Made by a program: the position numbers and the translations under genes
Shown here: in pieces, positions 34,325-42,632 of the stretch
Numbering within the stretch: position 1 is the first letter of the stretch
How the letters are laid out: every line of letters starts with the position of its first letter
Source of the DNA: Rhodobacteraceae bacterium UBA1943
Lineage (GTDB): Bacteria; Pseudomonadota; Alphaproteobacteria; Rhodobacterales; Rhodobacteraceae
Assembly: GCA_002336845.1 (NCBI GenBank)
Contig: DDEX01000051.1
Location: forward strand, 93,172 to 157,171
Direction of reading: 5' to 3'
DNA length: 64,000 bases
Notes under the pieces: model-generated
The model's database searches: none
The model's input: the letters and a program-made list of their open reading frames with translations, nothing else
Told to the model about the DNA's origin: nothing

Positions 34325-35161
34325 TTAAGACAGCGGCATCCAGATTTCCGTCAGCAGATCATCTGGTGCGGTATCCATCGGGCTGTTGAGGTAAACCTCA
34401 AACACCGGACTGTTGCCAGGGATCTCATCCGACTCGGCAAGCCAGATGCCGAACAACTGGTCATAGGCGGCAGACAGGCCGGCATAGGGGCCACGAAAGG
34501 TCAGCACAGCATGGCGACCGCCGGGCAGGACAACCTGCTCCAGCGGTGGCAGGCAGGGGGTTTCGGGCGCGGCTTCGAATCCGGCATGGCTGCGCAGGGC
34601 CTCGGGCGCAGTATCGGCCGGGCTGTCGTAATAGACACCGACCATATTGCCCAATTGAGCAAGCAGGCCACGCGAGGCAACGGTGGCGCCCAGCTTTTCG
34701 AAGGCTCGGCCAATCTCGGGGTATGGCCCCTGGTGCGGCAGGCAGATGAGGCGACGGGCGGCATGGGTGCGTATTTCAACCGGATACATCAAAGGTCCTT
34801 TCGGGGTCAGGGACAGGGAAACGGGGCGCAATTCGCCCCGGCTGCGAAAGGCGGCGGGGCCGGTGCCATAGATGTCGGAAAAGGCGCGCGAAAAGCTGGC
34901 CTGATCGGGATAGCCGACGTGCCGCGCGATCTGGCGCAGGGGCGTCATCCCCTGCACCAGCGCCACGGCGGCGCGGTGCATCCGCATCCGCCGGACGGTG
35001 GCGGCAGCGGTTTCCCCAGTCATGGCGGCATAGACACGGTGAAAGTGAAACCGCGACAGCGCCGCCACATCGGCCAGGGCATCCAGCGACAGATCGCCCG
35101 CCGGATTGTCGTGGATGTATTCCACCACCCGGTTCAGGCGCTTTTCGTAATCTGTGGCCAA
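34325..35161 (-). CDS. AraC-family regulator with GyrI-like effector domain
   Basis: 278-aa transcription regulator. The N-terminal AraC/XylS DNA-binding domain has two helix-turn-helices (LSLDALADVAALSRFHFHR and LRQIARHVGYPDQASFSRAF, residues 23-95). It is joined to a C-terminal GyrI-like/SOUL ligand domain (from about 125 to the end), the Rob/BmrR-type multidrug-sensing fold. The start is a TTG at 35161 with a perfect AAGGAGGT five bases upstream. The target genes are not obvious; accA diverges from it, across a 114-bp gap. Confidence 0.9.
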   Translation of the reverse strand: MATDYEKRLNRVVEYIHDNPAGDLSLDALADVAALSRFHFHRVYAAMTGETAAATVRRMRMHRAAVALVQGMTPLRQIARHVGYPDQASFSRAFSDIYGTGPAAFRSRGELRPVSLSLTPKGPLMYPVEIRTHAARRLICLPHQGPYPEIGRAFEKLGATVASRGLLAQLGNMVGVYYDSPADTAPEALRSHAGFEAAPETPCLPPLEQVVLPGGRHAVLTFRGPYAGLSAAYDQLFGIWLAESDEIPGNSPVFEVYLNSPMDTAPDDLLTEIWMPLS

Positions 35162-35275
35162 GCGGCACCTCCTTTCGCTGGTCTGGTTCTGCCATCAGGC
35201 GCTGTTGCGAATCTTGCCGAGTTGCATCTTGCCCCCCCTTTGGCCATATAGGGGCGGTCCTTTGCGGAGTGTTCG

Positions 35276-36235
35276 ATGAACTATCTGGATTTCGAAAAAC
35301 CCCTGGCGGAAATCGAAGGCAAGGCGGAAGAACTGCGCGCACTGGCGCGGTCGAATCCGGCGATGGATGTCTCGAAAGAGGCCGAGGCTTTGGACCGCAA
35401 GGCGGAAACCGCGCTGCGCGACCTCTACAAATCATTGACACCATGGCAGAAATGCCTTGTGGCGCGGCACCCTGACCGCCCTCATACCAAGGATTACATC
35501 GAGGCTCTGTTCACCGAATATACCGCATTGGCCGGGGACCGCGGTTTTGCCGAGGACCATGCCGTTATGGGCGGCCTTGCCCGGTTCAACGATACGCCGG
35601 TCGTGGTGATCGGGCATGAGAAGGGCAACGATACCAAAAGCCGGATCGAGCGGAATTTCGGCATGGCGCGGCCCGAAGGCTACAGGAAGGCCGTGCGGCT
35701 GATGGATCTGGCCGACCGCTTCCGCCTGCCGGTCATCACCCTGATCGACACGCCCGGCGCCTATCCGGGCAAAGGCGCAGAAGAGCGGGGCCAGGCCGAG
35801 GCGATTGCCCGTTCCACCGAAAAATGCCTGCAAATCGGCGTTCCGCTGATCTCGGTCGTTGTGGGTGAGGGCGGGTCGGGCGGGGCGGTCGCCTTTGCCA
35901 CGGCGAACCGCGTCGCGATGCTGGAACATTCGGTCTATTCGGTGATCACGCCAGAGGGCTGCGCCTCGATCCTGTGGAAGGATGCCGAGAAGATGCGCGA
36001 GGCGGCCGAGGCGATGCGCCTGACGGCGCAAGAATTGCAAAAGCTGGGCGTCATCGACCGGATCATCAAGGAGCCCTTGGGCGGCGCACAGCGCGGGCGC
36101 AAGGAAACCATCGAGGCGGTGGGCAAGGCGATCGAAGCCATGCTCAAGGAGCTGACGGGCAAGAAGCCCGAGGCGCTGCTGAAGGACCGGCGGCACAAGT
36201 TCCTGGAGATGGGGTCAAAGGGTCTGGCGGCGTGA
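35276..36235 (+). CDS. accA: Acetyl-CoA carboxylase carboxyltransferase subunit alpha
   Basis: 319-aa subunit that, with AccD, moves the carboxyl group from carboxybiotin to acetyl-CoA to form malonyl-CoA for fatty acid synthesis. Recognisable stretches are NYLDFEKPLAEIE at the start, RNFGMARPEGYRKAVRLM, and the oxyanion motif VVGEGGSGGAVAFATANRVA around residue 200. Length is typical. GGAG lies before the ATG. It heads an operon: its stop overlaps the GTG start of the SMR gene by four bases (GTGA), a link not required by function. Confidence 0.96.
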   Translation: MNYLDFEKPLAEIEGKAEELRALARSNPAMDVSKEAEALDRKAETALRDLYKSLTPWQKCLVARHPDRPHTKDYIEALFTEYTALAGDRGFAEDHAVMGGLARFNDTPVVVIGHEKGNDTKSRIERNFGMARPEGYRKAVRLMDLADRFRLPVITLIDTPGAYPGKGAEERGQAEAIARSTEKCLQIGVPLISVVVGEGGSGGAVAFATANRVAMLEHSVYSVITPEGCASILWKDAEKMREAAEAMRLTAQELQKLGVIDRIIKEPLGGAQRGRKETIEAVGKAIEAMLKELTGKKPEALLKDRRHKFLEMGSKGLAA

Positions 36236-36546
36236 ACCCCTGGCTCATCGTCGTTGTGGCTGGGCTGATGGAAACAGGCTGGGCCCTGGGGCTGAAGTAT
36301 TCCGAAGGGTTCAGCCGCCTCGTGCCTTCGGTCCTGACGATCATTGGCGCGCTGACCAGTTTCTGGCTGTTGTCACTGGCCATGAAATCGCTGCCGGTCG
36401 GCACTGCCTATGCGGTCTGGGTCGGCATCGGGGCGGTGGGTACGACCATTCTGGCGGTTTTCCTGTTCAATGAGCCGGTGAATGCGCTGCGGGTTCTGGG
36501 TGTGCTGTTGATCCTGTCGGGAATCATCGCCCTGAAGTTTGCCTGA
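36232..36546 (+). CDS. sugE: SMR-family exporter, SugE/Gdx subtype
   Basis: 104-aa inner-membrane protein with four helices. The active-site Glu is in LMETGWALGLKYSEGF (near residue 13), and GLKYSEGF and PVGTAYAVWVGIGAVGTTIL are signatures of the SugE/Gdx branch, which exports guanidinium, rather than EmrE. The start is a GTG overlapping the accA stop, so it depends on translational coupling and there is no room for a guanidine riboswitch. Its stop overlaps the next start by one base (TGATG). Family members act as dual-topology dimers, and one gene is enough. Confidence 0.88.
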   Translation: MNPWLIVVVAGLMETGWALGLKYSEGFSRLVPSVLTIIGALTSFWLLSLAMKSLPVGTAYAVWVGIGAVGTTILAVFLFNEPVNALRVLGVLLILSGIIALKFA

Positions 36547-37043
36547 TGCGCCGCTGGTGGCTTGTTGCGGCCCTGCTGCTGGCCACCCCGGCCCTTGCCG
36601 GCGGCTCGCTGGAGGGGCGGTTGGTCACCCTGAACACGCTGACCTATGACGACCCCGCAAAGCCCTTGCTGGAAAGCAAGGGCCAGACTGTGCGCGTGGG
36701 CAAGGGGATCGAGTTCGGAATGGGGCCGGAGGGCAGCCGGAACGGGCTGGATGTGGTGCCGGTCAGGATCGAAATCCTGCCAAACCGGATCGAAATTGGC
36801 TATGAGACGGGGGCGGGCCAATTCTGGCCCGCCACGTTCAATGGCTATGTGCTGCGCTTTGCCGCCGACTGCGCGCTGTTCACCGCCGCCCATGTCGATC
36901 CCGCCACCACCACGATGGCGGTGAGCGACGGCGACCTTCGGGTTGAGGGAAACGCGCTTTTCATCAATGTAGCGGGCCGCGACTTTGGACCCGAGGCCCA
37001 TCTGGCGATTGACCTTGCGGTCACCGATTGTCTGCTGGGCTAG
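36546..37043 (+). CDS. Secreted protein of unknown function
   Basis: 165 aa. A signal peptide (WWLVAALLLATPALAGG) is cut after ALA, leaving a mature protein of about 145 residues that is predicted to be beta-rich and periplasmic. Segments such as GKGIEFGMGPEG and FNGYVLRFAADCALF suggest a small beta-sandwich. Two Cys (near residues 108 and 162) could form a disulfide. I do not recognise a family. The start ATG shares a base with the sugE stop, placing it in the accA operon. Confidence 0.8.
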   Translation: MRRWWLVAALLLATPALAGGSLEGRLVTLNTLTYDDPAKPLLESKGQTVRVGKGIEFGMGPEGSRNGLDVVPVRIEILPNRIEIGYETGAGQFWPATFNGYVLRFAADCALFTAAHVDPATTTMAVSDGDLRVEGNALFINVAGRDFGPEAHLAIDLAVTDCLLG

Positions 37044-37070
37044 TCCCTGACGGCTGCGCCGCGGGCCGGG

Positions 37071-37535
37071 TTATTTCGCCGGAAGATAGTCGAACTTGCC
37101 GGGCTGAACCAGGAAGAACAGGCAGTCGGTATCCGACAGACATTTGGTGACATGGGGCTCTTCGCCACGCTGGAACCAATAGGAACCTTTGGGCAGGGCG
37201 ATATCCTTGCCGCCGACCGGCCCATTGGCGCCCACGCCCTCGATCACCACTGCGAAGTAATCTTCGGTATGGATGTGCGGATCGCTGACGAAATGCGCCG
37301 GCATCTTGATGAAGGTGCCGTGCTTCCCGGTGGTCAGATTGCCGAAGGCCGGGCCGGCATAAAGCTCTCCGATATCGGTTTTCACACCGGTGGCGCCAAA
37401 GCCGATCTGGTCGGCCGGGATGCTGATCGATTTGCCTTCGTGAAGCACCTCGGCCAGTGCCGAAACGGGAGTGCAGAGCACAGTGACAGCGGCGACCGCG
37501 GCCGTCAGCACGAGAAGCAGGTTCGAAGATTTCAT
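37071..37535 (-). CDS. Secreted cupin-domain protein
   Basis: 154 aa. A signal peptide (NLLLVLTAAVAAVTVL...VSALA) precedes a single cupin domain. The metal-binding motif is SDPHIHTEDYFAVVIEG with two His and a Glu, and a second partial motif is PKGSYWFQRGEEPHVTKC. Such DUF4437-like cupins are of unknown function. AAGGAG is well placed before the ATG at 37535; longer in-frame starts would include the palindromic intergenic sequence. It is divergent from the CGNR regulator, with a 135-bp gap holding two inverted repeats, so the regulator probably controls it. Confidence 0.85.
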   Translation of the reverse strand: MKSSNLLLVLTAAVAAVTVLCTPVSALAEVLHEGKSISIPADQIGFGATGVKTDIGELYAGPAFGNLTTGKHGTFIKMPAHFVSDPHIHTEDYFAVVIEGVGANGPVGGKDIALPKGSYWFQRGEEPHVTKCLSDTDCLFFLVQPGKFDYLPAK

Positions 37536-37555
37536 TGGGGAACTCCTTGGATGGG

Positions 37556-37571
37556 GGTGTCGTGCGACACC
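37556..37571. promoter_or_regulatory. Palindromic operator candidate between cupin and CGNR genes
   Basis: GGTGTCG-TG-CGACACC is a perfect 7-bp inverted repeat. A related half-site GGTGTCAC...GCAACACT occurs at 37591-37611. Both lie between divergent start codons, where the CGNR protein or another regulator would be expected to bind. Confidence 0.5.
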
Positions 37572-37670
37572 GTTTAAAAGACTTTTCATAGGTGTCACAC
37601 AGTGCAACACTTGTAAAGAGTATTTTTATTGGTTACATGGGATCAGAACCCAACCGCCGAAAGAAACTCC

Positions 37671-38264
37671 ATGGCCACCGCAGAACTGTCGGATTTCCGC
37701 GATGGCCTTCCCTTCCTTGGGGGGGCGCTATGGATCGACCTTTTGAACACCACCCCCGTGATCGACGGCCAACCGCTTGACCTGATCGGCGGGACAGAGG
37801 CCCTGGCTCTGTGGTCGCACCACGCCGGGCTTGCGCCAGCAGGCGCGCCAGCGGCGCAAGAGGTCGCCGAGGCCCAGACGCTGCGCGCTGCCCTACGCCC
37901 GGTATTTGACGATCTGGCCTTGGGACATCCGGTCAGCGGCGCAGCGCGCGAGGCGGTGAACGCGGTTCTGCGTCATGTGACCGTGACACGGCAGTTGACC
38001 GAAGAAGACGGCCCGCCGCGCCTGATCGAGCAAGAGATTTGCAGCACCGGCCCCGCAGCGGCAGCAGCGGCGCTGGACTTCGCGCGCTTTGTGGCCGATT
38101 TCGAACCGGCGCGGCTGCGTCATTGCAGCAATCCTGCCTGCACGATGGTGTTTTATGACCGCGGCAAGAACAACCGGCGGCGCTGGTGTTCGATGCAGGC
38201 TTGCGGCAACCGATCAAAGGTCGCCAGCTATCGCGAGCGCAAGGCCGCGCGCGACGGCGGCTAA
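37671..38264 (+). CDS. CGNR zinc-finger regulator (DUF1470/ABATE family)
   Basis: 197-aa putative transcriptional regulator. The N-terminal ABATE domain (GGALWIDLLNTTPVIDG) probably binds a ligand. The C-terminal CGNR zinc finger is seen in RHCSNPACTMVFYD...RWCSMQACGNRSKVA, with four Cys and the name-giving C-G-N-R near residue 182. The ATG at 37671 follows AAAGAAA, a weak site; an earlier ATG in frame gives residues that do not fit the family. Its likely target is the divergent secreted cupin gene. Confidence 0.88.
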   Translation: MATAELSDFRDGLPFLGGALWIDLLNTTPVIDGQPLDLIGGTEALALWSHHAGLAPAGAPAAQEVAEAQTLRAALRPVFDDLALGHPVSGAAREAVNAVLRHVTVTRQLTEEDGPPRLIEQEICSTGPAAAAAALDFARFVADFEPARLRHCSNPACTMVFYDRGKNNRRRWCSMQACGNRSKVASYRERKAARDGG

Positions 38265-38268
38265 GGCC

Positions 38269-38877
38269 TTACCACCAACCCAGATGCGCACGGGTGGCGC
38301 GTTCCGCGTCATAGGCGGCACCGTCAATCTCTCCACGGGTCGCCTGTTCCAGCATCTGGCCGACGGTGGGCAGACCGGCGGATTGGTCGCCCGCGGTCCA
38401 CAGCGCGCTGCGTTGCAGGGCACGGGCGCATTGGGAATAGACCTCGGCCACGCGGATCACGATGACAGTTCTTGGGTTGCGGCCATCGCGCTCAAACCGG
38501 GCGCAAAGGGCGGAATCGGCCGTCAGCCGCGCGGTGCCGTTGACCCGGACCGAGGTGGTCGAGCCGGGAACCATGAAATACAGGCTGACCCGCCCGTCGC
38601 GCAGGATGTTGCGCAGGGAATCAATACGTTCGTTTCCCTTCCAGTCGGGCAGCAGCAGGGTTTCGGCGTCCTGCACCGTAACCACCGGCCCTTGGTCGCC
38701 ACGCGGGCTGCCATCGGTGCCCTCTGGCCCGACGGTGGACAGAAGGCAAAAGCGCGACGCCTCGATGAACTGGCGATAGGCCGGGGTCAGCGCCGAGGTG
38801 ACCTTGCGCAGCGCGGGCTGGCCGGGGGTGCCGTAATGGGCATGAAGCGTGTCAAGATCGGTGATCCAGTCCATCAT
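38269..38877 (-). CDS. Pyridoxamine 5'-phosphate oxidase-family FMN protein
   Basis: 202-aa split-barrel flavoprotein. TPAYRQFIEASRFCLLSTVG and SPRGDQGPVVTVQDAETLLLPD form the FMN-binding front of the PPOX fold. The longer C-terminal part matches a subgroup of probable FMN- or F420-dependent enzymes that are not PdxH. The reaction is unknown. Two ATGs are adjacent (38877 and 38874); the first shares a base with the TfoX stop (TGATG) and has AAAGG six bases upstream. Confidence 0.88.
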   Translation of the reverse strand: MMDWITDLDTLHAHYGTPGQPALRKVTSALTPAYRQFIEASRFCLLSTVGPEGTDGSPRGDQGPVVTVQDAETLLLPDWKGNERIDSLRNILRDGRVSLYFMVPGSTTSVRVNGTARLTADSALCARFERDGRNPRTVIVIRVAEVYSQCARALQRSALWTAGDQSAGLPTVGQMLEQATRGEIDGAAYDAERATRAHLGWW

Positions 38878-39191
38878 CAGCGGCCTTTCTTAGGTTTCGG
38901 CGCAGGCAGCGCCGCGGCAAGGGCGGTTACCGCTGCGGTCAGCGTTTCGGGATCATCCAGCCAGCCATCGGCCACCAGATGCAGCTTTGCCCCCGGATAG
39001 GGCGGGGCCAGAGGTGCATCAGGCAAAAGGGCGCGGGCGACGGGCAGGTCTTTGACGAACAGGCTGTCGTCGCAGACCAGCGCCACCACCTTGCCACCCA
39101 GATAAAGAGCGTATTCTCCGAACATCTTGCGCGCCGTGGTGCCCGGCAGCGCATCAAGGATGGCGTCCATGGTTTCGGCGCGGGTTGCCAT
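38877..39191 (-). CDS. TfoX/Sxy N-terminal domain protein
   Basis: 104-aa protein consisting of a TfoX_N domain: RKMFGEYALYLGGKVVALV and FVKDLPVARALL are typical. In gammaproteobacteria Sxy regulates competence, but single-domain alphaproteobacterial versions have no proven role. The C-terminus is a Pro-Lys-rich tail (PAPKPKKGR). It lies in a minus-strand run ftsE-ftsX-plsC-tfoX-PPOX. The gap to plsC is three bases and its stop overlaps the PPOX start, so all five may be co-transcribed. Confidence 0.88.
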   Translation of the reverse strand: MATRAETMDAILDALPGTTARKMFGEYALYLGGKVVALVCDDSLFVKDLPVARALLPDAPLAPPYPGAKLHLVADGWLDDPETLTAAVTALAAALPAPKPKKGR

Positions 39192-39194
39192 GGG

Positions 39195-39920
39195 TCAGCC
39201 CCCTTGCGCCTGTTCCATCAAGCGGTCCGAGGCGCTTTCGACCTGCGCCTCGATCAGGGCCATGAACTCTGTCATCGGCTTGCCGGGCGGGATCACCGGC
39301 AGGAATTCCACCACCGCCAGCCCCGGTTTGCGCAGGATGCCGCGCTTGGGCCAGAACAGGCCCACATTGGTGGCAACCGGCACGCAGGGCTGCGCCAGTT
39401 GATCGTAAAGCAACCCGGTGCCAACCTTGTAAGGGCGCTTTTCGCCGGGTGGCACGCGGGTGCCCTGCGGATAGATGATCAACTGGCCGGGGCTGGCGGC
39501 CCCACGCGCCACATCGGCCTTCATCTTGGAAATCGCCGCGCCGCGCTTGCCCCGGTCCACCGGAACGCAGCCGATACGCAGGGCGTATTGGCCAAGAAAG
39601 GGGGCATACATCAATTCGCGCTTCATGATGAACTTGCCACGGGGAACAGCGTGGAAAATCAGGATGATGTCGAAGAAACTCTGATGTTTCGCGGCGACCA
39701 CAACCTCATCGGTCGGCGGGGTGCCGCGCACCTCCGATCGCAGACCGCACAGCAGACGGGCGGTCAGGATCGCCCAGGCGCAAAAGCTGTGGCAGGCCAT
39801 GAAGGCCGCGGTGCGGCTGAACAGGGCGAAGGGGGCAAAGACCACTGCCAGCACCGCCATGGCCAGATACATCTGGATGATAAAGATCAGCGACAGAACC
39901 CAGCGGATCGGGGTGGGCAT
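39195..39920 (-). CDS. plsC: 1-acyl-sn-glycerol-3-phosphate acyltransferase
   Basis: 241-aa inner-membrane enzyme that acylates lysophosphatidate to phosphatidate. An N-terminal hydrophobic segment (LSLIFIIQMYLAMAVLAVVF) anchors it. The catalytic HX4D motif is AAKHQSFFDI near residue 80, and the substrate motif is YPQGTRVPPGE (family consensus EGTR). VATNVGLFW is the conserved fourth block. The ATG at 39920 shares its base with the ftsX stop (TGATG), so it is coupled to the ftsEX operon. Confidence 0.92.
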   Translation of the reverse strand: MPTPIRWVLSLIFIIQMYLAMAVLAVVFAPFALFSRTAAFMACHSFCAWAILTARLLCGLRSEVRGTPPTDEVVVAAKHQSFFDIILIFHAVPRGKFIMKRELMYAPFLGQYALRIGCVPVDRGKRGAAISKMKADVARGAASPGQLIIYPQGTRVPPGEKRPYKVGTGLLYDQLAQPCVPVATNVGLFWPKRGILRKPGLAVVEFLPVIPPGKPMTEFMALIEAQVESASDRLMEQAQGG

Positions 39921-40846
39921 CAGTGCAGCTCCTTCAGTTTGCGAAAGGCCGCGGCGCGGGTGGCCGCAAAAGCGACCATCCCGGCCAGTGGCGGCAGAAC
40001 CAGCGGCAAAAGCCAGCCAGCTCCGTGAAAGCCAAGGCCTGTCAGGAACGCCCCTGCCGTATCGGTCGAAGGCAACAGCGCCACGCCCAGCATTCCGGCC
40101 AGCGCCCCCGCCGCGGCCCCGACAAAGGCGCGCAAGGTAAAACGGCGCACGAAAGCGCGGGCGATATAGCTGTCACGCGCGCCGACAAGGCGCAGCACGC
40201 CGATCACCTGTGCATTTGCCGCCAGCGAGGCATTGGCCGCCAGCGTGATCATCGCCGCCATCGCCAGCCCGATCAGCCCGATGGCAAGCCAGCCCAAAAG
40301 CCGCAACCGCGAGGCAGCGGTGGCCAGCGGTTTACGCCAGCGGGTATGGTCGTCAAAGACGGCCCCCGGCGCCTCTGCGGCAAGGCGCTGGCGCAGGCCC
40401 TCGGCATCATAGCCGCTGCCATCCTCGGTCACCTCGATCAGGCGCGGCAGGGGCAAGGATTCAACCGGCAGGTTGGGGCCGAACCACGGCTCCAGCAACT
40501 TGCGCTGCTCATCATCGCCCAACGCCCGCGCGCTGGCAATGCCGGGGGTGGTCGCCAGCACGGCCAGAACCGCCTTGGTCTGGGCGTCGATCTGGCCAGA
40601 GGCGGCGGCGATGCGCACGGTGGCCGTGCGGTCAAGGGCACTGGCCCAGCGTTCGGCAAGCCGGCCAGAGGCCAGCGACAGGGCCAGCGCAAAGACGGCC
40701 AGAAAGGTCATCGCCCCGGCGGTAAAGCTGGTCAGCCAGGCGGTATGGCCCGAAGGAGGCACCACGGAATCTGCGGAACCGCCGTGGAAGATACGGTGGC
40801 GCAGCAGACGGGCCAGTTGCGGCGGCAAGGTCAGGCTCAGGTTCAC
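39920..40846 (-). CDS. ftsX: Cell division protein FtsX
   Basis: 308-aa inner-membrane permease-like protein that, with FtsE, links the divisome to peptidoglycan hydrolases. There are four membrane segments: one near residues 36-60, a large periplasmic loop (65-175), then three closely spaced segments. ANAQVIGVLRLVGARDSYIA is the hallmark cytoplasmic loop between helices 2 and 3. The start is a GTG at 40846 overlapping the ftsE stop by four bases (GTGA). It is a diverged alphaproteobacterial FtsX, recognised mostly from topology and its ftsE neighbour. Confidence 0.9.
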   Translation of the reverse strand: MNLSLTLPPQLARLLRHRIFHGGSADSVVPPSGHTAWLTSFTAGAMTFLAVFALALSLASGRLAERWASALDRTATVRIAAASGQIDAQTKAVLAVLATTPGIASARALGDDEQRKLLEPWFGPNLPVESLPLPRLIEVTEDGSGYDAEGLRQRLAAEAPGAVFDDHTRWRKPLATAASRLRLLGWLAIGLIGLAMAAMITLAANASLAANAQVIGVLRLVGARDSYIARAFVRRFTLRAFVGAAAGALAGMLGVALLPSTDTAGAFLTGLGFHGAGWLLPLVLPPLAGMVAFAATRAAAFRKLKELH

Positions 40847-41514
40847 AGGTCGGCCCCCGCAAGCTGGATGCGGCGCTTGGCGATCCGCAACACACGAGCG
40901 GCGGTAAGGCTTTTGGCCTGGCGGATCAGGTTCAGGTCATGGGTGGCGACAACCACGGTTTTCCCCATGCGGTTCAACTCCACCAGAAGTGTCAGCAGGC
41001 GCAGCGACATCTCCCAGTCAAGGTTTCCGGTGGGCTCGTCAGCCAGAATGACATCGGGCCCGGTAATGATCGCGCGGGCAAGGGCGGCGCGTTGACGCTC
41101 GCCCCCCGACAGTTGCGGGGGCAGACTGTGGGCCAGACGATCAAGGCCCACCCAGCCCATCAGATCCGACAGATCGCCCTGCGGTGCCGCGCGCCCGGCC
41201 ACCATGAGGGGCAGCGCGATATTGGCTGCCAGCGGCAGGTGATCCAGAAACTGGCAATCCTGATGCACTACACCAATACGCCGCCGGGTCATCGCCACAT
41301 CGTCGCGGGTCAGGCCATGAACGTCGTGATCGAAAATCGTGACATGCCCGGCCGTCGGCATCAGTTCTGCATAGCATAACTTCAGGAATGTGGTCTTGCC
41401 CGCGCCGGAGGGCCCGGTCAGGAAATGAAAAGACCCCGGCGCCAGACGCAACGAGATGTCTGACAGCAGTTCGCCCCCGCCATAGTTGTAGGCGACGTTC
41501 TCGAAGGCAATCAC
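40843..41514 (-). CDS. ftsE: Cell division ATP-binding protein FtsE
   Basis: 223-aa ABC ATPase. Walker A is TGPSGAGKTTFLKL near residue 33, the Q-loop is HQDCQFLDHL, the signature is LSGGERQRAALARAI, and Walker B is VILADEPTGNLD. It begins IAFENVAYNYGGGELL as FtsE normally does. A GTG at 41514 with GGGGGA upstream is the best start; longer frames extend into the gap before the zinc-ribbon gene. It heads the ftsE-ftsX-plsC-tfoX-PPOX run and is divergent from the MJ0042 zinc-ribbon gene. Confidence 0.94.
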   Translation of the reverse strand: MIAFENVAYNYGGGELLSDISLRLAPGSFHFLTGPSGAGKTTFLKLCYAELMPTAGHVTIFDHDVHGLTRDDVAMTRRRIGVVHQDCQFLDHLPLAANIALPLMVAGRAAPQGDLSDLMGWVGLDRLAHSLPPQLSGGERQRAALARAIITGPDVILADEPTGNLDWEMSLRLLTLLVELNRMGKTVVVATHDLNLIRQAKSLTAARVLRIAKRRIQLAGADL

Positions 41515-41683
41515 CGCAATCCCCCAATTCCAAGCGGGGCGAGAATTGCCCGGAAACGCGCCAATCACAAGCCGCTGCGGTATGTTGCAGAAAGACAAAG
41601 GCTTGGAGATTGCAGACTTCGTTGCTACACATTCCACAAACGGCCTGCGAATGGGTCTGACTGACAGCGAATACGGAAGCGTG

Positions 41684-42490
41684 ATGCGCCTGATCTGCCC
41701 GAATTGCGATGCAGAGTACGAGGTAGATGCCTCGGTCATCCCCGAGGCGGGGCGCGATGTGCAATGTTCGAACTGCGGTCATGCCTGGTTTCAGCTTCCC
41801 CCCGATGTGATGGCCGCCGACGAAGCCGAAGACGCGCTGTTCGCCCCCCTGCCCGAAGAGGAGGACGACGAGGCGATGCCCGCGCCTGCGCCAATGCCCA
41901 CCTCTACAGGCAGTTCCTTGCCTGGGCCTGGGCCCGAGGCGGCTGCGGCGCGGGCGATCGACGAATCCGTCCTGTCGGTCCTGCGGGAAGAGGCAGAGCG
42001 CGAGACTGCGGCCCGCAGATCCGAGGCACCGCAACCGATCGAGACCCAGACTGAGCTGGGCCTTCAACCGCCTGCGGCATCCGATGCCGCAGCGCGCCGG
42101 ATTGCTGCCATGAAGGGCATCGAGCCGCCACCGGTGACCGAACCGCCAAAGCCACAGGCACGTCGTGACCTGTTGCCCGAAATCGACGAGATCAATTCTA
42201 CCCTTCGTGCCACGACCGAGCCGCGTGACGGCGAAGCAGGCGCCGTGGCCGAAACGCTGGACAGGCCGGCACGGCGTGGCTTTCGCACCGGGTTTCTGCT
42301 GACGGTTCTGGCGGCTGTGATTGCGACGGTGGTCTATGTCATGGCGCCGAAGCTGGTCGAGCAGTTTCCGGGTGCCGGACCGGGCCTGACGGCCTATGTC
42401 GCCAAGGTCGATGCCGGGCGGCTATGGCTGGACCAGACCCTGCGCAGCCTGAGCGGGCAGATCCGCGGCATCACCAGCGATCCGGGGTAA
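41684..42490 (+). CDS. MJ0042-type zinc-ribbon membrane protein
   Basis: 268 aa. The N-terminal zinc ribbon MRLICPNCDAEYEVD...VQCSNCGHAWF (two CxxC pairs, residues 5-37) is TIGR02098/MJ0042. An acidic, Pro-Ala-rich linker of about 150 residues follows, then one membrane helix (FLLTVLAAVIATVVYVM, near 205) and a short C-terminal tail. The function is unknown; it stands next to ftsE in many Rhodobacterales. The ATG at 41684 is chosen for GGAAG five bases upstream and because the ribbon starts there; in-frame ATGs further upstream are not supported. Confidence 0.85.
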   Translation: MRLICPNCDAEYEVDASVIPEAGRDVQCSNCGHAWFQLPPDVMAADEAEDALFAPLPEEEDDEAMPAPAPMPTSTGSSLPGPGPEAAAARAIDESVLSVLREEAERETAARRSEAPQPIETQTELGLQPPAASDAAARRIAAMKGIEPPPVTEPPKPQARRDLLPEIDEINSTLRATTEPRDGEAGAVAETLDRPARRGFRTGFLLTVLAAVIATVVYVMAPKLVEQFPGAGPGLTAYVAKVDAGRLWLDQTLRSLSGQIRGITSDPG

Positions 42491-42632
42491 GGCCGGGGCG
42501 GCAGACGTCCACTGACCTTTTGCGCCCAATTGGGCCGATCACGCGCCCCAGGAGTCATCAGACAGATCGAGAGTGCGCCCAACTCCGCGCTGCTTCCTTC
42601 TTTCCGCGCACGGTTGGGCGTGAAGCCCCGGG

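Noticed and set aside
36150..36235. Guanidine riboswitch upstream of the SMR exporter
   Set aside because: The exporter start overlaps the accA stop, so the upstream sequence is coding; no paired ACGR hairpins were seen.
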